Shown piece by piece: positions 1 through 13,297 of a stretch of 64,000 nucleotides of DNA. The notes beneath the pieces are model-generated. The model was given only the letters and a program-made list of their open reading frames with translations. It was not told where the DNA came from and searched no databases. The DNA is from Tricholomella constricta. Its lineage: Eukaryota; Basidiomycota; Agaricomycetes; Agaricales; Lyophyllaceae. The translations under genes and the position numbers were made by a program. Every line of letters begins with the position of its first letter. The stretch's first letter is position 1. Location of the stretch: the NCBI GenBank assembly GCA_013368375.1, contig JAACJP010000029.1, positions 62,001 through 126,000 on the forward strand. The letters are read 5' to 3'.

Positions 1-3000
1 GCTTACGTTGCTGCGTTCTATTTCTCAAGTCCAAAATGTAAGTCTGTGGGGCCACCGAAGCTAGTGGGGCGCGCGCGTGACGTTCGCTGGCCCCGTTTGC
101 ATGCTTGGTTCTTGATGCCGAGTTGAGGGTGTTGCGCCTGGCGATTGTTGCTCCCGTGCCCTCGTAGTTGGACGCGGCGAGGACGATGCCGGTGCGGGGT
201 GCTTCGTGCAGTAGGGAACATGTGCTTTGAGTAGTATCGATTGATGGGAGACCTTCAAAATAGAACGAAAAAAGGGGGAGGCATGGGTATGTGGAATTTG
301 TAGGAGTCGGCGTACCAGGAAGGGAGCCCAATCCGTTCGGTGGAACCGAAAGGCAAAGGGGGGATGACGTAGTTGAGGGCAGACAACCACAAGAAAGCGT
401 TCAGATCCAGTTAGGCTCGAACTCGAATTCGCACGAGCGCTTGTATGGTCTACAGAACGTCAACGTTGAAAAGCCCTTACAAGGGCAGCGTAGTGGACAA
501 GGAAGACTGCCTCATCGAAGTGGGGGATGAGGGAGTGGCAATATAAATTCTAGGCAGGGCGATCGTGGAGAGGATTCACCCAGCGGCTCTCGCTTTACGC
601 GGTGCTTCATCGGATTACCGTCGATGCATGCGTATAAGCCTGTGGAAAGGTCTTCGGCAGACACAGGTGAGGGGCCTCGTGGATCGCGCGTCAAAGCAAC
701 ATGAGTTTAGTGACAGGCCAAGACCGAGAGCAACCAATACCAGCACCAGTGATCGATGCCTTGAGCATGAACCAGGGTAGCCTCACAGGAAAAGTATATC
801 GCTCCTCGTCCTCGTGGTTCCATCCCTGCCTTCCAATCGACTGCGCTTCTGGAAGATGCGAGGTCGCCGCCGAAATCGATAATAAAGATAGAAAGCCTCG
901 AACGTACCCTTCTTCAGACGATGATAACAATGATCGGCGTCTTGATGTGCTTAATCATGCAGTCCGGTGTGCGGTCTCCAAGCTTCAGCGCAAGAGATCA
1001 GGATGTTCTTTTTTCGACGAAAAAGTCTGAATGGAAGCACGCAGCCAGCCAGCAGAAGCAGATCAAGTTGGATAGCATCAAGGACCAATAAAGAACGCGA
1101 GACGCTGAAAAGAAAGAGAAAGCACGCGAGACCGAGGACGAGAAAGATTTTTCGCGAGATGCAATTCTGGGAGTCCGTGGAAAGAAAATCGACACGGCCG
1201 CCGCGTCGCACAGCAACACCAAACATCATTCGACCACTTACTCTCTCCGCCATCTCCTCCACAATTCTGAGCGCTTGGCGCCTCTGCGCGCGAACTCTGT
1301 GACTGCCGTTGTCGCATATACCTGGGGCATAGCGTTCGTGCCCACGGTCGGCTCCAGTCAACACCGTCCACACGAACCTCTCCGCCCCCGTGAACACAAA
1401 ATTTCGTCAGTGGGTGTGGGTGGACGAGTACACCCGGATATGTGAGGAGGTGCGGGGAAGTGCTCGAGGTGCATTTTTCTCCAACCCTTCCCATTCCCCC
1501 CCCCCTCCCCTGTCTCTCTGCGCGGCAGTGCATCACAACGCTCACCAATACCGCCACCATCAGCAACAGCAGCAGCATGCAGGACCAGCCGGCGCCGGCA
1601 TCTCCGCCACCACCAGCCGCGACCGCAGACCTCCACGCACGGACGACAAGTCGCGTCGCCCTAGCGTCTCACAGCAGCAAATTTTCCCAGTACGGCATCG
1701 TCGAATCGTGATGGACATACGCCGCCCCAGAGCGCACTGATACCTTTAAAATAAATTTGCACAACCTACGGCACACAGGGTGGAGAGGGAAGGGACGAAA
1801 CGAAGAAAGCTATTCAGGATTATGTTACGAGGTAAGTGACTATCTATAATGGTATAGATGTGCTACTAACTACGGTCCATCGCATGAAACTAGCGAACGA
1901 AGCGAGCGGCGACTGTGATGCACTATGGGTTCTCTCGAATCAGGGCGAGATGCAGCTGAGCCCATTGAAGGAGGGGTTCAGTGACAGTCGGTAGGGCTGG
2001 GGTATGTATTCAGGTGTGCGGCGCGGACGAGGGTCATGGCGCAATGGTGGAGGCATCTTGCAGGCATGCGCAACGGCAGAGTGTCACGAGCACCGGTGGT
2101 GTATGTTGGCACTGCGCTGTTCACTCATCGACTAGATCACTGCAGGTACGAGGTTGGCTATTTATAATTAGGGTATCGTGAATTTATTACATGCGATGCT
2201 ACCCACCACGACATGAGTTGGAAAAAAAGAAAATTGGTATCTAAGGTGGCGTAGAGCAAATGAACAAGGGATCATGGTGCTACGTGCCACTCCGCACCAT
2301 TAACCATGCTCGAAGGAATAGATGGCATGGCAGGGTGTTGCTCGGCGCAGGACCGAAACTTCTGGGAAGTGGAGGAGGTAAGTGGCGAAATAATGCAATA
2401 TCTGGGCATTCAGGCCCACATTCACGATTTCGGAGGGAAGGATAGACATACCTTGAACATCACGGTGGCTACGCACTGCTCCGGATTCTTCTCAGTGGAT
2501 TTCTGACACAGAGGCGCCGCTCGTCGCGGATCCAAGACCACAGAGAAATAGGTGCTTTTCTGCCTAAAATTCGTGATATATTGTGAATCAGTAGGGCATT
2601 GTGTGAGACGGAATAGATATACCTCGTGGAGTCCCTGAGGTGCGTTGAACTGCCGAAATCAGTGTCCAGATTTGGGAATGTGAGTAGAAAGCACGGGTGC
2701 AGAACAACGACATACGGGAGGGTCAGAGGAAATGAGAAGACACTATAATAAAATGGCGACGGTGAGAAGTTGTACAGATTATACATATCGAGAAACTTTG
2801 TGGAAATGATGAGGGAAAGTGAAGGCGGATACAGCGTGGAGCTGATGATGCAAAAGAACAGATAAGTGAGAGCTTTTATACATGCAGACGTAACATACCG
2901 AGCGATGTGCGGAACGACAGGAGGCGGGCGAGGATGTGGTGGATAAGGTTCCTGGAATGAAATGTGCAGCGAACCTGTAGTGAAATATACTCGCCTCCTT

Positions 3001-3430
3001 CCCGTGCCTCGAACTCACCTCGCTGAGATTATGCTGCCACCCGCCGCGAACGCCTCCCCTGCTTCGTGCTGAGCGCTCATCTCCTAGCTCCTAGTTCCTA
3101 GTTCATCAGGGCATCTGGTACCGCCGACGAGATTAAGACCATGTCCTGAAACACTGAAGGCAAAACAAGGCTCCATCGTCCTCCAAGTGCGAGTGCGAGT
3201 GAGAGGGCAAGGACGAGGGTGACGACTGTGATGTACAATCATCGGCGGATGTGGAGTGGGCAGAACCAGGCTACATTCTTCTCAAAGTTCCTCGTTCGCA
3301 TTCAAAGGCCCTTGCCCGTGTATTCAAGGCGTTGTTGCTGTTGCCTTGGCACGAGGTGGGCACGGAGAGAGAGAGATCAAGGTGCATCCCTGCGATGTAA
3401 TTTTACCTTTGAGCGCTTGAGCACTGGAAG
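1..3430. other. Gene-poor left flank, no recognised gene
   Basis: Open frames here are short and overlap on both strands, and none shows a domain or motif I recognise. A CT-rich stretch near 1495-1520 followed by an ATG at 1577 in a CA/GC-rich context resembles the 5' end of a fungal gene. A real but truncated gene start is possible (listed separately). The rest, including 2.2-3.0 kb, shows no convincing exon chain. Confidence 0.5.
1577..1711 (+). CDS. Short ORF, possible 5' remnant of a gene
   Basis: Forty-four codons from ATG 1577 to a TGA, opening MQDQPAPASPPPPAATAD. It sits just after a pyrimidine-rich stretch, as fungal promoters often have, and the Pro/Ala-rich start looks like a disordered N-terminus. 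No continuing exon could be found downstream. It may be a truncated gene start, or chance. I do not recognise the protein. Confidence 0.15.
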   Translation: MQDQPAPASPPPPAATADLHARTTSRVALASHSSKFSQYGIVES

Positions 3431-3433
3431 AGG

Positions 3434-3570
3434 GCACGTACTTGACCTCTTCGATCCCGCATACGAGGAAAAGACACACGTCGATGAACGCACGATTCCT
3501 GTAGCATGCTACAACTCGTCAGGCTCCAATCACCAACACAGCAGAGCAGGTGAATCAACATACATTGACA
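3434..3570. repeat. Copy of F-box gene 3'-flank sequence
   Basis: This stretch (CTTGACCTCTTCGATCCCG... to ...CAGGCTCCAATCACCAACAC) matches the sequence lying 3' of the F-box gene at 58.07-58.25 kb. It also matches 39.14-39.30 kb and 62.41-62.58 kb. Each copy lies next to a 7TM gene copy, which marks it as part of a repeatedly duplicated module. Only flanking sequence is kept here; no F-box exon is seen. Confidence 0.6.
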
Positions 3571-3574
3571 ATGT

Positions 3575-4570
3575 CTCCAACGACGACCGCCGAGGCCTTC
3601 TGAGGGCCCCGAGTGCGTCGCAAGTCAGCGCCGTTCGAGCTGCACTAACGCAACCATCTGCAGGCTGTTCATGATCATCACCATGTCGTGATCTTCCCGT
3701 CACGTCAACGTTGATGTCTCGTGGCAACTTCGTTCGAGTACTCTGTCTCGAACCCTCACCGCATGTCAACACAGCTCACTACCAGGCGTCCAATATCAAT
3801 GCCCGATGCAAACCGGGTCTGCACCCGCGCTCGAACTTTCCATCACTTACCCCTTCCCCCTGATTGAATACTTCCTTACACTTGTGTTTGCTTAGCACCA
3901 CTCCGACTCGCCCTGTGAACCCTTAGGCCTTAAACCCCACCACAAGATCACACGCTCTGCAGTCGCGAGAGAGGAAAAAAAGGGGAACGCGCCCAAGGGA
4001 CGAGCCGAGCATGTAGTTCTGCTTCTGGTACTGCTTTCAAGTTCTCTTGCAATTTTCGCTGTTGCCATGTGAGCGTGTTGTAATCGCATCCTTGACCGTG
4101 AAGTGCTTCAAGCTCCTCGCCTCCGTGTCTTTAGATACAGATACCGCTCTGTCCTGCCAGTTCTCGCCGGAAGAAGGTTGCTGTTTGGGGACCGCATCGG
4201 TCCACGTCGGCTCGCGGACGCTCAAGTTAGGTTTGAAGGACACTAGACGTCGTACTTTCTGTCCATGCGGCGCGGGCACACGGCGTCTCACGGATGCGTG
4301 TCGCCTATGAGACGTTGCTAATAGCTTCCTGCTTTCTGCTTCTCGGAGTGAGAGGAAGCAGAACCCGGTGCATGCTCTATGCTCCTGTATACGTTTGCAG
4401 AGGTCGACGTGGTGGAACATCAGGCAGAAATGCGGTGATGAACCTGAAGAGCGGCCCGAGTTTGATCGTCATGTAGCGCATCCCGTGTTCGAGAGGGGCT
4501 CGACGAAGGCTATGACGAACGAAAGCTGGTCGTTATAGGTTTTGAGGTGTTCTGGTCACCAGATGTGAGT
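3575..4570. repeat. Segmental duplication, partner at about 41.16-42.11 kb
   Basis: The sequence runs collinear with 41.16-42.11 kb. Matching landmarks include the CCAACGA...GACCGCCGAGG block, CGCAACCATCTG, GGACGAGCCGA..CATGTAGTTCTGC and GAAGCTGGTCGTTATAG. Both copies lead into a 7TM gene. The last part (4.37-4.52 kb) also occurs inverted at 22.43-22.66 kb. Minus-strand frames in the copies share short similar stretches (for example KPGPLVVSV at 22.6 kb and KPKPLVVSV at 41.9 kb), so a decayed exon may lie here. I cannot name it. Confidence 0.65.
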
Positions 4571-4999
4571 TTCAGTAAGTGGACACCAGATCCGATGCAC
4601 GCGCAAGCGTATCTCTCATTCTAGCGAGTGTAAGACCAGGTGCTTCAACCAAAGCAGTCCATCAAGCTTGTGGTTCAGACTTAGCGTCTCAATCCAAGGA
4701 AATGCATATGCGTTCAAATGGACGAGCCGAGCCGATACAGCCGTATGTGTGGGATCGCGGAAAGTTTAAGGTAGCACAGATCGGTAAATCTTTTTACTTT
4801 GCTCCGTGAGAGCTCATTAACATCCTCCAGCTCCATTCTCGTTTTCATTGGACGACACAGTGATCATGGGAATTTCGCTCCATTCTCATCATTGCAATGT
4901 CCAAGCTCCTTGAAACTCACACAGCCTCGAGTTCCGCTTTTAAATACCGAGTCAATCATACGGAATGGAGTTGTTTCGCCACGGTTCTAAATTTGCATC

Positions 5000-6518
5000 A
5001 TGTTGCCCGGTGAACGTGCCATTCTCCAGAACGTTGGCATTACAATTCTGCGATACTTCGCTGCTCTCGCTCCGGTTGTTCTGCTTCATGGTACGCCAAA
5101 TTGTTTTCTCAATCACTCACAAACCTTCTCATGTGGGGCTGTATAGGTGTTTTTATTATACTTATTCCTTTCTCGACATTTACGTTACTGTACGTGCCTG
5201 CATTTCGACGCATGGACCTTCTTTTTCATCTTTTTTTTTGCAGACGACGCGGCCTTGCATCCCGGCCCACCCAGGCAATGTTGGGGATGACTCTGATGGC
5301 CTTCCTCTTCTCCTCGTTATTTTGCATCTCCACTGTCTCAAATATCGTGATTTGTATTAGAGAAATTGAATTGCATTTCACTGGGACGTTAGAGGATTTA
5401 GAGAGGATGGACAAAAGCGTCTCCATGACCTCCAGCATTCAAGACGTAACAATGATGTTGCTGGTGCGTTTATTTCCTGATGTTGAGAGTGCACCGTTGG
5501 ACCTAATATCAACGCTTTTCAGCCAATTCTGAGTGATAGTGTCGTGCTATGGAGAGCCTGGGTTCTGTATCTGGACAAGCAATGGGTTATGCTCGTTCCC
5601 TGTGCTTTCCTGTTCGGTACCATTGGTGCGTCGAGTGCTCGAAGGGTTCTCAAAGTCAAACCTAGTTTCCTCATCATGTATCTGACCTTTACACTGACAG
5701 GAACAACCTTCGCATTTCTCGTATTCGATGTCAAGTATTACCGAACTTCCATGCTGGATCCAATTGCCAGGGAATTGGTCAAGGCATTTACAACACTTTC
5801 GCTGGGAACAAATGTCGCAGCTACAAGTTTAATCTTCTATAAATTATGGTGCGTGTATAGCTTTCCCTATGATCTTTATGCATTGGCTTAATGTCAACAG
5901 GGCCCACCTCCGATTTCTTAGACGAATGGGAATCAAGCAGAACTCAACCTCACCCGTTCAGAAAATCCTGATTGTGCTTGTTGAATCAGGGTTGGCCTAT
6001 TGCGCTCTCCAGGTACAATTATTATGTCTGGCCACCTCCACCCATCTCTGACAAAAGTGGCTCAGCTTTCAATGATACTGGTACAATTTGTTCCTGCGCC
6101 TCCGGTATTGTCTGTCAAGATTGCCCGAGCAATTCTTCTGAATTTCTTGATGGCTCTGACTGTGCGTGCTCGGTATCCCCACCTCGCATCTCATTCTAAA
6201 TTAGCTAAATGGTGCCCACAGGCAATATATCCTTCCATTATAATTTTGGTTGTCAGCCTGCAACACTCCACTGCAGAGTCATTTATATTTAGTACTCAAG
6301 TCAGGAATCGATCTGTGCAGGATATCGAACTTTCGTCTGCGTGCCCTGCATCCCCGGGGCGTTTATCGGTTGCGGTGAACTCCTTTGACGGCGAAACACA
6401 CGTATCATCTGCCGCTGCATGTGTTTCGAAGGTCGCCAATGCAGATCGAGGCCTTGCTGGGAAGGTTTCGGCCACGAGCGCACTGGACGGTCACATCAGA
6501 GCAAATGATTATACATGA
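5000..6518 (+). CDS. Seven-transmembrane protein, agaricomycete-expanded family, copy A
   Basis: Multi-exon gene starting MLPGERAILQ. Introns follow LLHG (gtacgcc..ctatag), the TFTLL segment (..tttgcag), TMMLL (..tttcag), FGTI (..gacag), YKLW (..caacag) and AYCALQ. The spliced product alternates hydrophobic segments with short loops and carries the family marks SDSVVLWRAWVLY, SLGTNVAATSLIFYKLW and SPVQKILIVLVESGLAY. It ends in a Ser/Ala-rich cytoplasmic tail (YPSIIILVVSLQ, then GETHVSSAAACVSK..). The family is a common, uncharacterised 7TM group in Agaricomycetes and is GPCR-like in topology. A signalling role is inference only. The start fits the paralogues, which begin MSPDERALLQ. This copy is open to the end and is one of the two that keep the long tail (with E). 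Confidence 0.72.
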
Positions 6519-9060
6519 AGGGAATACACTAGACTTTTCCATAGTGTGTAAAAAATCATCAATAAGAGACGGCCGAATAAGAGGAAGCTTGGCGTCTCAA
6601 AAGTGTTACTTCGAATTCTTGGGCTATGAAAGCAAGTGACGCGGTCAATTAGCGAACGCAAGGCAGGTCGACTTTGGCCCTGAGAGGACGAGTCAACTTG
6701 TATCATGCGCCACGAGGCCAAGGCGCCTCAAAATATTGAGAATGACCAAGGAGTACTAGCGCAAGTAGACGACAAATTATTTTTCCTCGTTTCAGCATTG
6801 CGGGTCGTAGCGCCCATCAGGCGTTTAACCACCACAGCAAGATCATCTTCTGATTCTGTGTTTCCGCTAAATTCTGAGCTTATACACGCGGTAACATCTG
6901 AATTAGTAACGCAGCACCACAAGGCCAGCCCGTTAGTAGATTATTCCCTTTAGGTTATCCAACACATGTGTTCAATATTGTCCTGCCAATGATTGAAGAA
7001 AAGCTCCAGGAATTTATGGGGTGGCGAATGATTCGTGCCCTCTCAAGCTCGAAGAAGCATACTCAATGCACTTCTGCGAGGACATTACCATTCGCGGGAT
7101 GCTCGTCAGGGTGGCGTGATACACCAAGGAGCAGTGTCGGCATGCTAGGAGGTGGCTTTGAAGGAGTCCGTTTCCTTTTCCTGTTGGTAAAGGTTTTCCG
7201 CCGTGGGACGAGATTATCTGACTCTTCTAAGATGTGGCGCGCGACGATTGTCTGCTTGTGAAAGCGGGGATCGGAATCGCCTGATGCCCCTCGTCCCGAG
7301 GTGAGTTACTTTGGATTGCTCCGCACCTGAATTTATTTATGTACGCGCTCCTATGCAATGCTCGTGGCGCCTCAGATGTCATCGAGCGTCATGTATACGA
7401 ACATACTTACAGAAATGCCATGCGTCTGCATCATGATTGAATTTGGACGAAAAGCCGGACACGATGCGCCGTCGTGAGCGTCGTGCTCGACTTTAAGCCT
7501 GCCCACTCACATACGTGCGCATGTCACGCAGCCCTTCTTGGATTTACATACCTATTGTTAAGTAAGTCTAGCCAAAAAAAGTTTGTCAAGGACACGCACC
7601 CTTGAGTTCTCCTCTCCTCGTTCTCTGACTTCCTCCGCTCGCCGTCTTGATTTCATGCTTGAAGCCTCAAGGCGGCATTTGGAGTATGACCGGACTGTGA
7701 TCTGACACAGAGCGGCGCAACCTCGTCTCTTCGGAAAGGGTCGAGGTCGATAATACGTTGAGTCTGCGTTGATTAGGTTAGTGGATGTGTTCCTCGGGGA
7801 TCATGATGTGCGATGATCGCACCACGCACCTTTGCCATTCGGCGCAACTGACCTACCCTACCCAGCAATACATATAAACCCATTCAGAGCCACCTGCATC
7901 AGTTACAGGAACAGACATACCTCTTCTGCAGTAGTGGCAAGAAGGTCAGCGGTTGCGTGGAGTTGTGCAACGTCACGACATACCTTTGTTGCGCTTCTGC
8001 TATAATTCGTGTTTACCGTCGAAGCGGTAATCATCGCAATCCTTTCTACCAGAGCTTCGGATGTGCTGGCATTGCCGTCATCGCTACCAGCTAGTGCTGA
8101 GGGTTCCTATTTCACACTGCAGATGGGAAAATATCGCTCGTTCAGCCCACATTAAACGCGGCTATGTCCGATCTGGTATCAGACTTCTCGCACCCCTGAG
8201 CGGCGTCGTACGTCGAGTATATAAAAGTGGACGCGAAGGTCGAAAATGTGCTCCCAGTAGAACAGGGGTGTGGCGCAGAAAACCATGCAAACAAAGCCGA
8301 CGACGTTTGCAATTGTGCAAAGCCGGATCGGGCTTTTGCCAAATTGCCGATCCGGTTACTTGCTGATCCGCTCGGCGGCGCTCAGCGCCAGGCCCTCTTC
8401 TTGCCCTCATCAGCAACATAAACATCATGTCCATCCTGCATGATAGAAAGCTATTGGCTGTGTTGATATGCTGTTGTCCTTAATCACGCCAATTCACCGT
8501 GTATATGGTAGGTAACAAGTATATTCGTCAAGCTCGCCCTGTCTCATTGTCAACGTCTCTAGGCGACCGATTCCAGTACTGCCCTCAACAACGACCTCTC
8601 ATGATGCATGGGATCCTGTCTCCTCTCATGCTAGGGCTATCATACGAAAAACCACCGACTAGGTCGTTCCTCGGCTGCTTTTGTCGCCGATATCAGGTCG
8701 CAACGGCCCTTCGACGCTCGGTAGCCTTTTCATAAACCACGTAATACCTAGGCTGAGATCCTTGCGTGTCGATCGATGTGGTTTATCCTACGTTGGCAAT
8801 CCCTCCGTCACATAATCTGTCTTTACTTGGTATAATCCAACAACATCGCTCGCATGATGTCGATGCCCCACTCTGAATTCGCAACCGCCGCAATCGCTTG
8901 CACACCACATAATATAGAGCTACGACTTGATTGAGATTGACGCGCAGGTATGTCCTTAATCATTGGGTCTCGTTTTCTTGATACCTATCGTGTAACATCC
9001 CAGCGTCCACCGCATTTGAGAGGCAGACCCGATTTCAACCCTAACATCCCACCTGATGCT
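6519..9060. other. Region without a recognised gene
   Basis: About 2.5 kb between 7TM copy A and the KDZ element. Frames are short, and none shows a conserved motif or a plausible exon chain. The sequence TAACATCCCA occurs twice just outside the element (about 8993 and 9043), which may relate to the insertion site. Nothing else stands out. Confidence 0.5.
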
Positions 9061-9068
9061 GGCACCCT

Positions 9069-9166
9069 TTTGCAAAATATACTGTAGTTACAGTCGACGT
9101 GCTTTGCAAAACTGCCTGATAGCTATAGGTCTGCAGTTTGCAAAGTGCAGTCCTGTACTTTGCAAA
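9069..9166 (+). repeat. Left terminal array of the KDZ element
   Basis: Four copies of the palindrome TTTGCAAA start at 9069, 9103, 9137 and 9159, giving spacings of 34, 34 and 22 bp. The inner pair with its spacer (9137-9166) matches the reverse complement of the inner pair at the right end, including the CAGTC..CTG spacer. The repeated palindromes suggest transposase binding sites, as in subterminal arrays of other DNA transposons; that role is inference. Confidence 0.8.
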
Positions 9167-9396
9167 CTCGTCTGTAACTGAATGATGCCACGCTTGTCCT
9201 TCCCGCCATGCTTGTCTTTCCCGCCACTGTGCTCGCTGCGAACTACACTCCTCGAGCCCGCCCGCCCGCCCCCGCCCCCCCCTGGCCTCCTTGGCTCCCC
9301 GCCTTTGCGCACTGACCATTCTCGATATGGATACCAATGTTTATATTTAAATTCAATTCTTTTTCTGATTTTTACGTTGCGAATAAAAAATGTCTA

Positions 9397-12300
9397 TTAT
9401 TCGCCATCGTCGTGTCCGTTGAGCTCGGGGGGGATTACATCTTCTACATCTAGGCCTAACGCTACGTATTCGGGTACAAACCGCCAGATATGCTGACAAT
9501 GGCCCCTCATCCTGCGGTACTGTGATGCTTGACGAGCGGCGTATGCTCTGAGGGCCTCAACCGATGCACTATCCTTCGACACGAAACACATCGCTGCCGG
9601 CCGCCGATCCCATTTGACAGCCATCGACTCGAAAAACTGGAGCACGCGACGCATCTCCTCGAGCAAAAGCTGGACTTCCTCCGACCAACGATCAGCCCTT
9701 GCCTTGCTCTTGCAGAACTCGATACGTAGTGCTTAAAACAACCAATTACTTCAGGATAGAGACAATAAAAGATGAAATGAGATAACGAACCGTCCTTCAT
9801 GCCTTGATTGTTGGCCAGTTGAGAACCATCCCCCAATCGTGACCAGATCCAGGAAACGCTGCGATGCCCCTCTGACTGACTACCATCCCCCGAGAGCTGT
9901 GAGATGTCAGCCTCTGCAAGCACGGGAAAAGAGACCTCCCAGCTGGACGTGCCGGAAAGTATCCCTGCGAGATGTCCCAGAGCCACCCGCGCCACTCGAT
10001 ACTTCAACGAAGCCGCCTTGATCTTGACCTTGACACGATCGATGATGTTTCGAGACCGGGTGTTATGGTGCTGCCCGCGCTGGAAACGGTCCTTGTCAAT
10101 GTAAAGATAGGCTTGAAGGCGTAGCCCTTCTCGCAGTTCATCGAGTGCATCGTTGGCCTGCGATTTGCGAAGCCTCCACTCCATCTCCTGTAGACGCACA
10201 TCGCAAGGGAGTTGGCGCTTCAAAGACGAGGGCAGCATTAGTGGAATTTTCTCCGGCATCTCGTCCTGATCACTGGTATTTTTGGAGCGGTGTAAGGAGA
10301 GCGCCGGCATGTAGAGGTGCTGGATCTCAATCCAAGCATCAATTTTGCGGCGGAGAACATTTCGTCGAACCTGGATTCGGGTGTTCTGGTAGTCAGTCGA
10401 GTGGCTTGTTAATTCACCCGCATCAATACCAAGACGACGCCTGGAGAATGATAAGTCAAGGTGATCTCTGCCCAAGTCTTAAAGAGACACGTACTGATGC
10501 TCCTCGAGGTCAAGCCCCATTGTCATAAACTGGCTTGCCGACACAGTCTCGTGAAGGATGTAAGCATTTCCGTGGGCCAGATCTTTGGCATCCTGAACAG
10601 CTAGCTCGCGTCGCACGGCATCCAGAGTGAGAGCTAACGAACAATGCTTCAGAAGAGGACATAACAGAAGCCGTGTGCGGTACTCACATTTGAAGCGTGA
10701 TTCAAAAGGGTTTGGCTTACTGTGGTCCTGGAGCCATTCCTCCAATTCAATCTTCCATGCCCTGACTTCACCTTCGCCAGCCTCGTCTAATCCCTGCTCC
10801 AATTGATGGTAGCGAAAGACTTGTTCGCTTCGCTCGGCGACAGCATTTTGGATCTTCCGTAGCAATGAAACGCCTGACGCATTTGTTAGTTGTTACAATG
10901 TTTAGGTAGCAATGCATGCGTACCCATGAGTGTGGTCTTCTTCCAGTTCCAGTCACCGAAATGATCGTCGAGGGTGTCTTGACGAGAACCAGGGCCCATT
11001 TCACGCGTACTTGTGGCAACCGGGTTGATATGCGACCAGCCACGTTCAGGGGCCTCACCGTCTGTTCGTCCAACGCCCCAATTGTAGTTGAAGGAGAAGA
11101 CCGTTTGGCAGGCCATGATGTGAGCAGGAAGATGAAATTTTGGAACGAGGAAAACTATATGCTGCCGCCCCTCCGCATCTAGGTGAAGGCGTCTTGGGTA
11201 TTTCTCCATGCGCTTCCAGATATGTATGCTCCACTGGCAAGCAATATCGTATGATACAACTAGCTCGATAGACTCGGAGGGTGACTCGGAGGGTGAGAGG
11301 TGGGAAAGGCTAGAAAAGAACAGATAATCCATGTTCACATACCTATTGAATGGCGTCAGCATCATCAACGAAGAAAACAGCTCAAAGAATGCACGTACCG
11401 CTCTGATCGCTGAAGATCACCCACTGATTGGGGCCGCTTCACATCATGACGAGCGCAGTCAATCGTACCAACGCCAGTTGCAGCGAGGCCTTTTGCTGAG
11501 CGTTCAGCGTCGACAGCTTTATGATTGGAGCAAGTAGAGGGCTGGAATATTGGTATCAGTGATCAGAGTTGAGAGGGTACGTGAAACAACTCACGTCTTG
11601 AATCACGAGCGTACCGAATGTGTTGAGAAAGTTGATAAATTCGTCCCTCTTGACAAAGTACGACATGCCGTCACCCAAGGCAGGATCAACGATGCTGTTG
11701 GATACGTGCTTCCTCTTAAGGCGAAAGTTGGCATCGATTCCAAGGAACAAGCGGTAAATCCACCTAGGAAGGGTGTTATAAAAAATGATACTACAACGGC
11801 AAAATCACGCACCGCTTCTCTGGTGGCTCGTTCTGCCATCCTGAAGGGAGATTGAGACCAGGCTGAGGACACGCTGGGCAGAGAACTGCCAGCTCTCCAG
11901 CGGCTGTCCCCGCCGCACCAGCAGGATCGTGGCCTCGCCCCGAACGTTTCAGCATCTTGATATGCCGGTACTCCCGAACCATGCGCATGAACGCTGAATA
12001 GCGATCCTATACGAGAACGTTAACAATTAGACTGCTGGTAGAAACGGTCAAACAGACCTTGATTTTCGGAATGCCGGTATTGTCCGAAAGTCGAGTGAGC
12101 GCATGGTAGAACTCGAAGCACGATGCCTTCGACTCGAAGGTCAACAGATGAAAGTGCTTCAAAACTGCAAAGGTGGCAGCAGACTTGGGCTGGGAGACAG
12201 TTGCCGGATACCAACGATGACGAAGAAGCTGGACAAAGGAGAGCTGGGCAGTCTCACAGTTGCAGAAGTCAACAGCTACTTCATGTACCCCATTGACGTG

Positions 12301-13107
12301 CACGACAACAAAATCATCGCCGTAGGCAACCTTTGGATTGGAGCAGCCCTCACCCACCCGGTGGCCCAGTTGAATGCGAAGTCCGAGGTCCTTGAGGGTG
12401 ATCTTTTCGAAGAAAGTTTTGTTCCACGCCTTGTGAATTTAATTTTAGGCCTGAGGAAGGATGAAACGAATTCACGATACACACCTTGACCCTGTGAAGG
12501 CTGTTTTGCCGGTGTCCAGCGACGGTGCAGCCCGAGCATAGAAGCTGACCTCCCTCGCAGTCCTCGCATCTGATTTTCGCCTCATGTAGCCCACACATGG
12601 GGCATAGCTCTTCAGTGTATTCGCCCCTACCGTCCCAGCGCATGTCCTCGGCAACAAAGCTATCTCGATCGGGAATCCAGCATTTCAATGGGTTATCCTG
12701 GCCATATACATAAGTGGATGCAAGCCAAAGGTGAGGGTGATGAATGCGCTTACCGTTGCACGTCGCGGGCGTGGTGCGACCATAGTCGCGTCCAAGTGCT
12801 CAGCGTAGGCAGGATCGAGCCAAGGAGCACTGTCAGTGACGTCCACGGAATGATGAGCTGCTGGCGTGTCCTCCCAGGCATGTGGTTCGAAGCTGGGACT
12901 CGATGACCGCACACGTTTACCAGGGGAGGCGTGGATGGAGGAGTAGTGGGTTGACCAACCCAGGTTTCCACTGGGCAGGGCATGATACCGCGTAAGGGGT
13001 ACCTGGATAGGTTGAGGGGGTGGAGTGAGGCGTGAGGGATCATCATCCTGGCATGAATGTATGCGGATTTGGAGGTTAGCTTTCTTGTTGCGTTCGGCGT
13101 TCGACAT
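9397..13107 (-). CDS. KDZ transposase with N-terminal CxC2-type cysteine cluster
   Basis: Around ten exons on the minus strand give about 1,000 residues, usual for the family. The N-terminus (MSNAERNKK) is followed by a short disordered region and a cysteine cluster (CPMCGLHEAKIRCEDC, then LLCSGCTVAGHR) of the CxC2 type. A conserved region runs to HRWYPATVSQPKSAATFAVL, a CPACPQPGLNLP cysteine pair follows, then the RNase H-fold transposase core with VVSYDIACQW and, later, GRTDGEAPERGW followed by HFGDWNWKK. A helical C-terminal part ends ELNGHDDGE. The Asp and Glu in these two motifs fit the expected metal-binding residues. Introns such as gtaagc..gccag after RRAT join frames cleanly and no stop interrupts the core, so the enzyme may be functional. 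A run of about 13 C lies four bases before the ATG. The protein should bind and mobilise the element ends in the nucleus. Confidence 0.9.
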
Positions 13108-13297
13108 GGAGGGGGGGGGGGGGCTTGGCGTTACAAGTTGGCGTCAGACTAAAAAACCTCAGTACGCATGGACCATGGTGGCTCCCAGGGTTGAAGACAG
13201 CCTGCAATTAATATGATCAGACAAATTGCTACGCGCCGCACAACAGATTCTGGTGGAATCAATGGAATTGCCAAGGAACAGGAGATATTGAGCATGA

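Noticed and set aside
951..1740. Overlapping 100-166 codon frames on both strands
   Set aside because: Several frames are open together in a GC-rich stretch with no motif; none has a better claim than the others.
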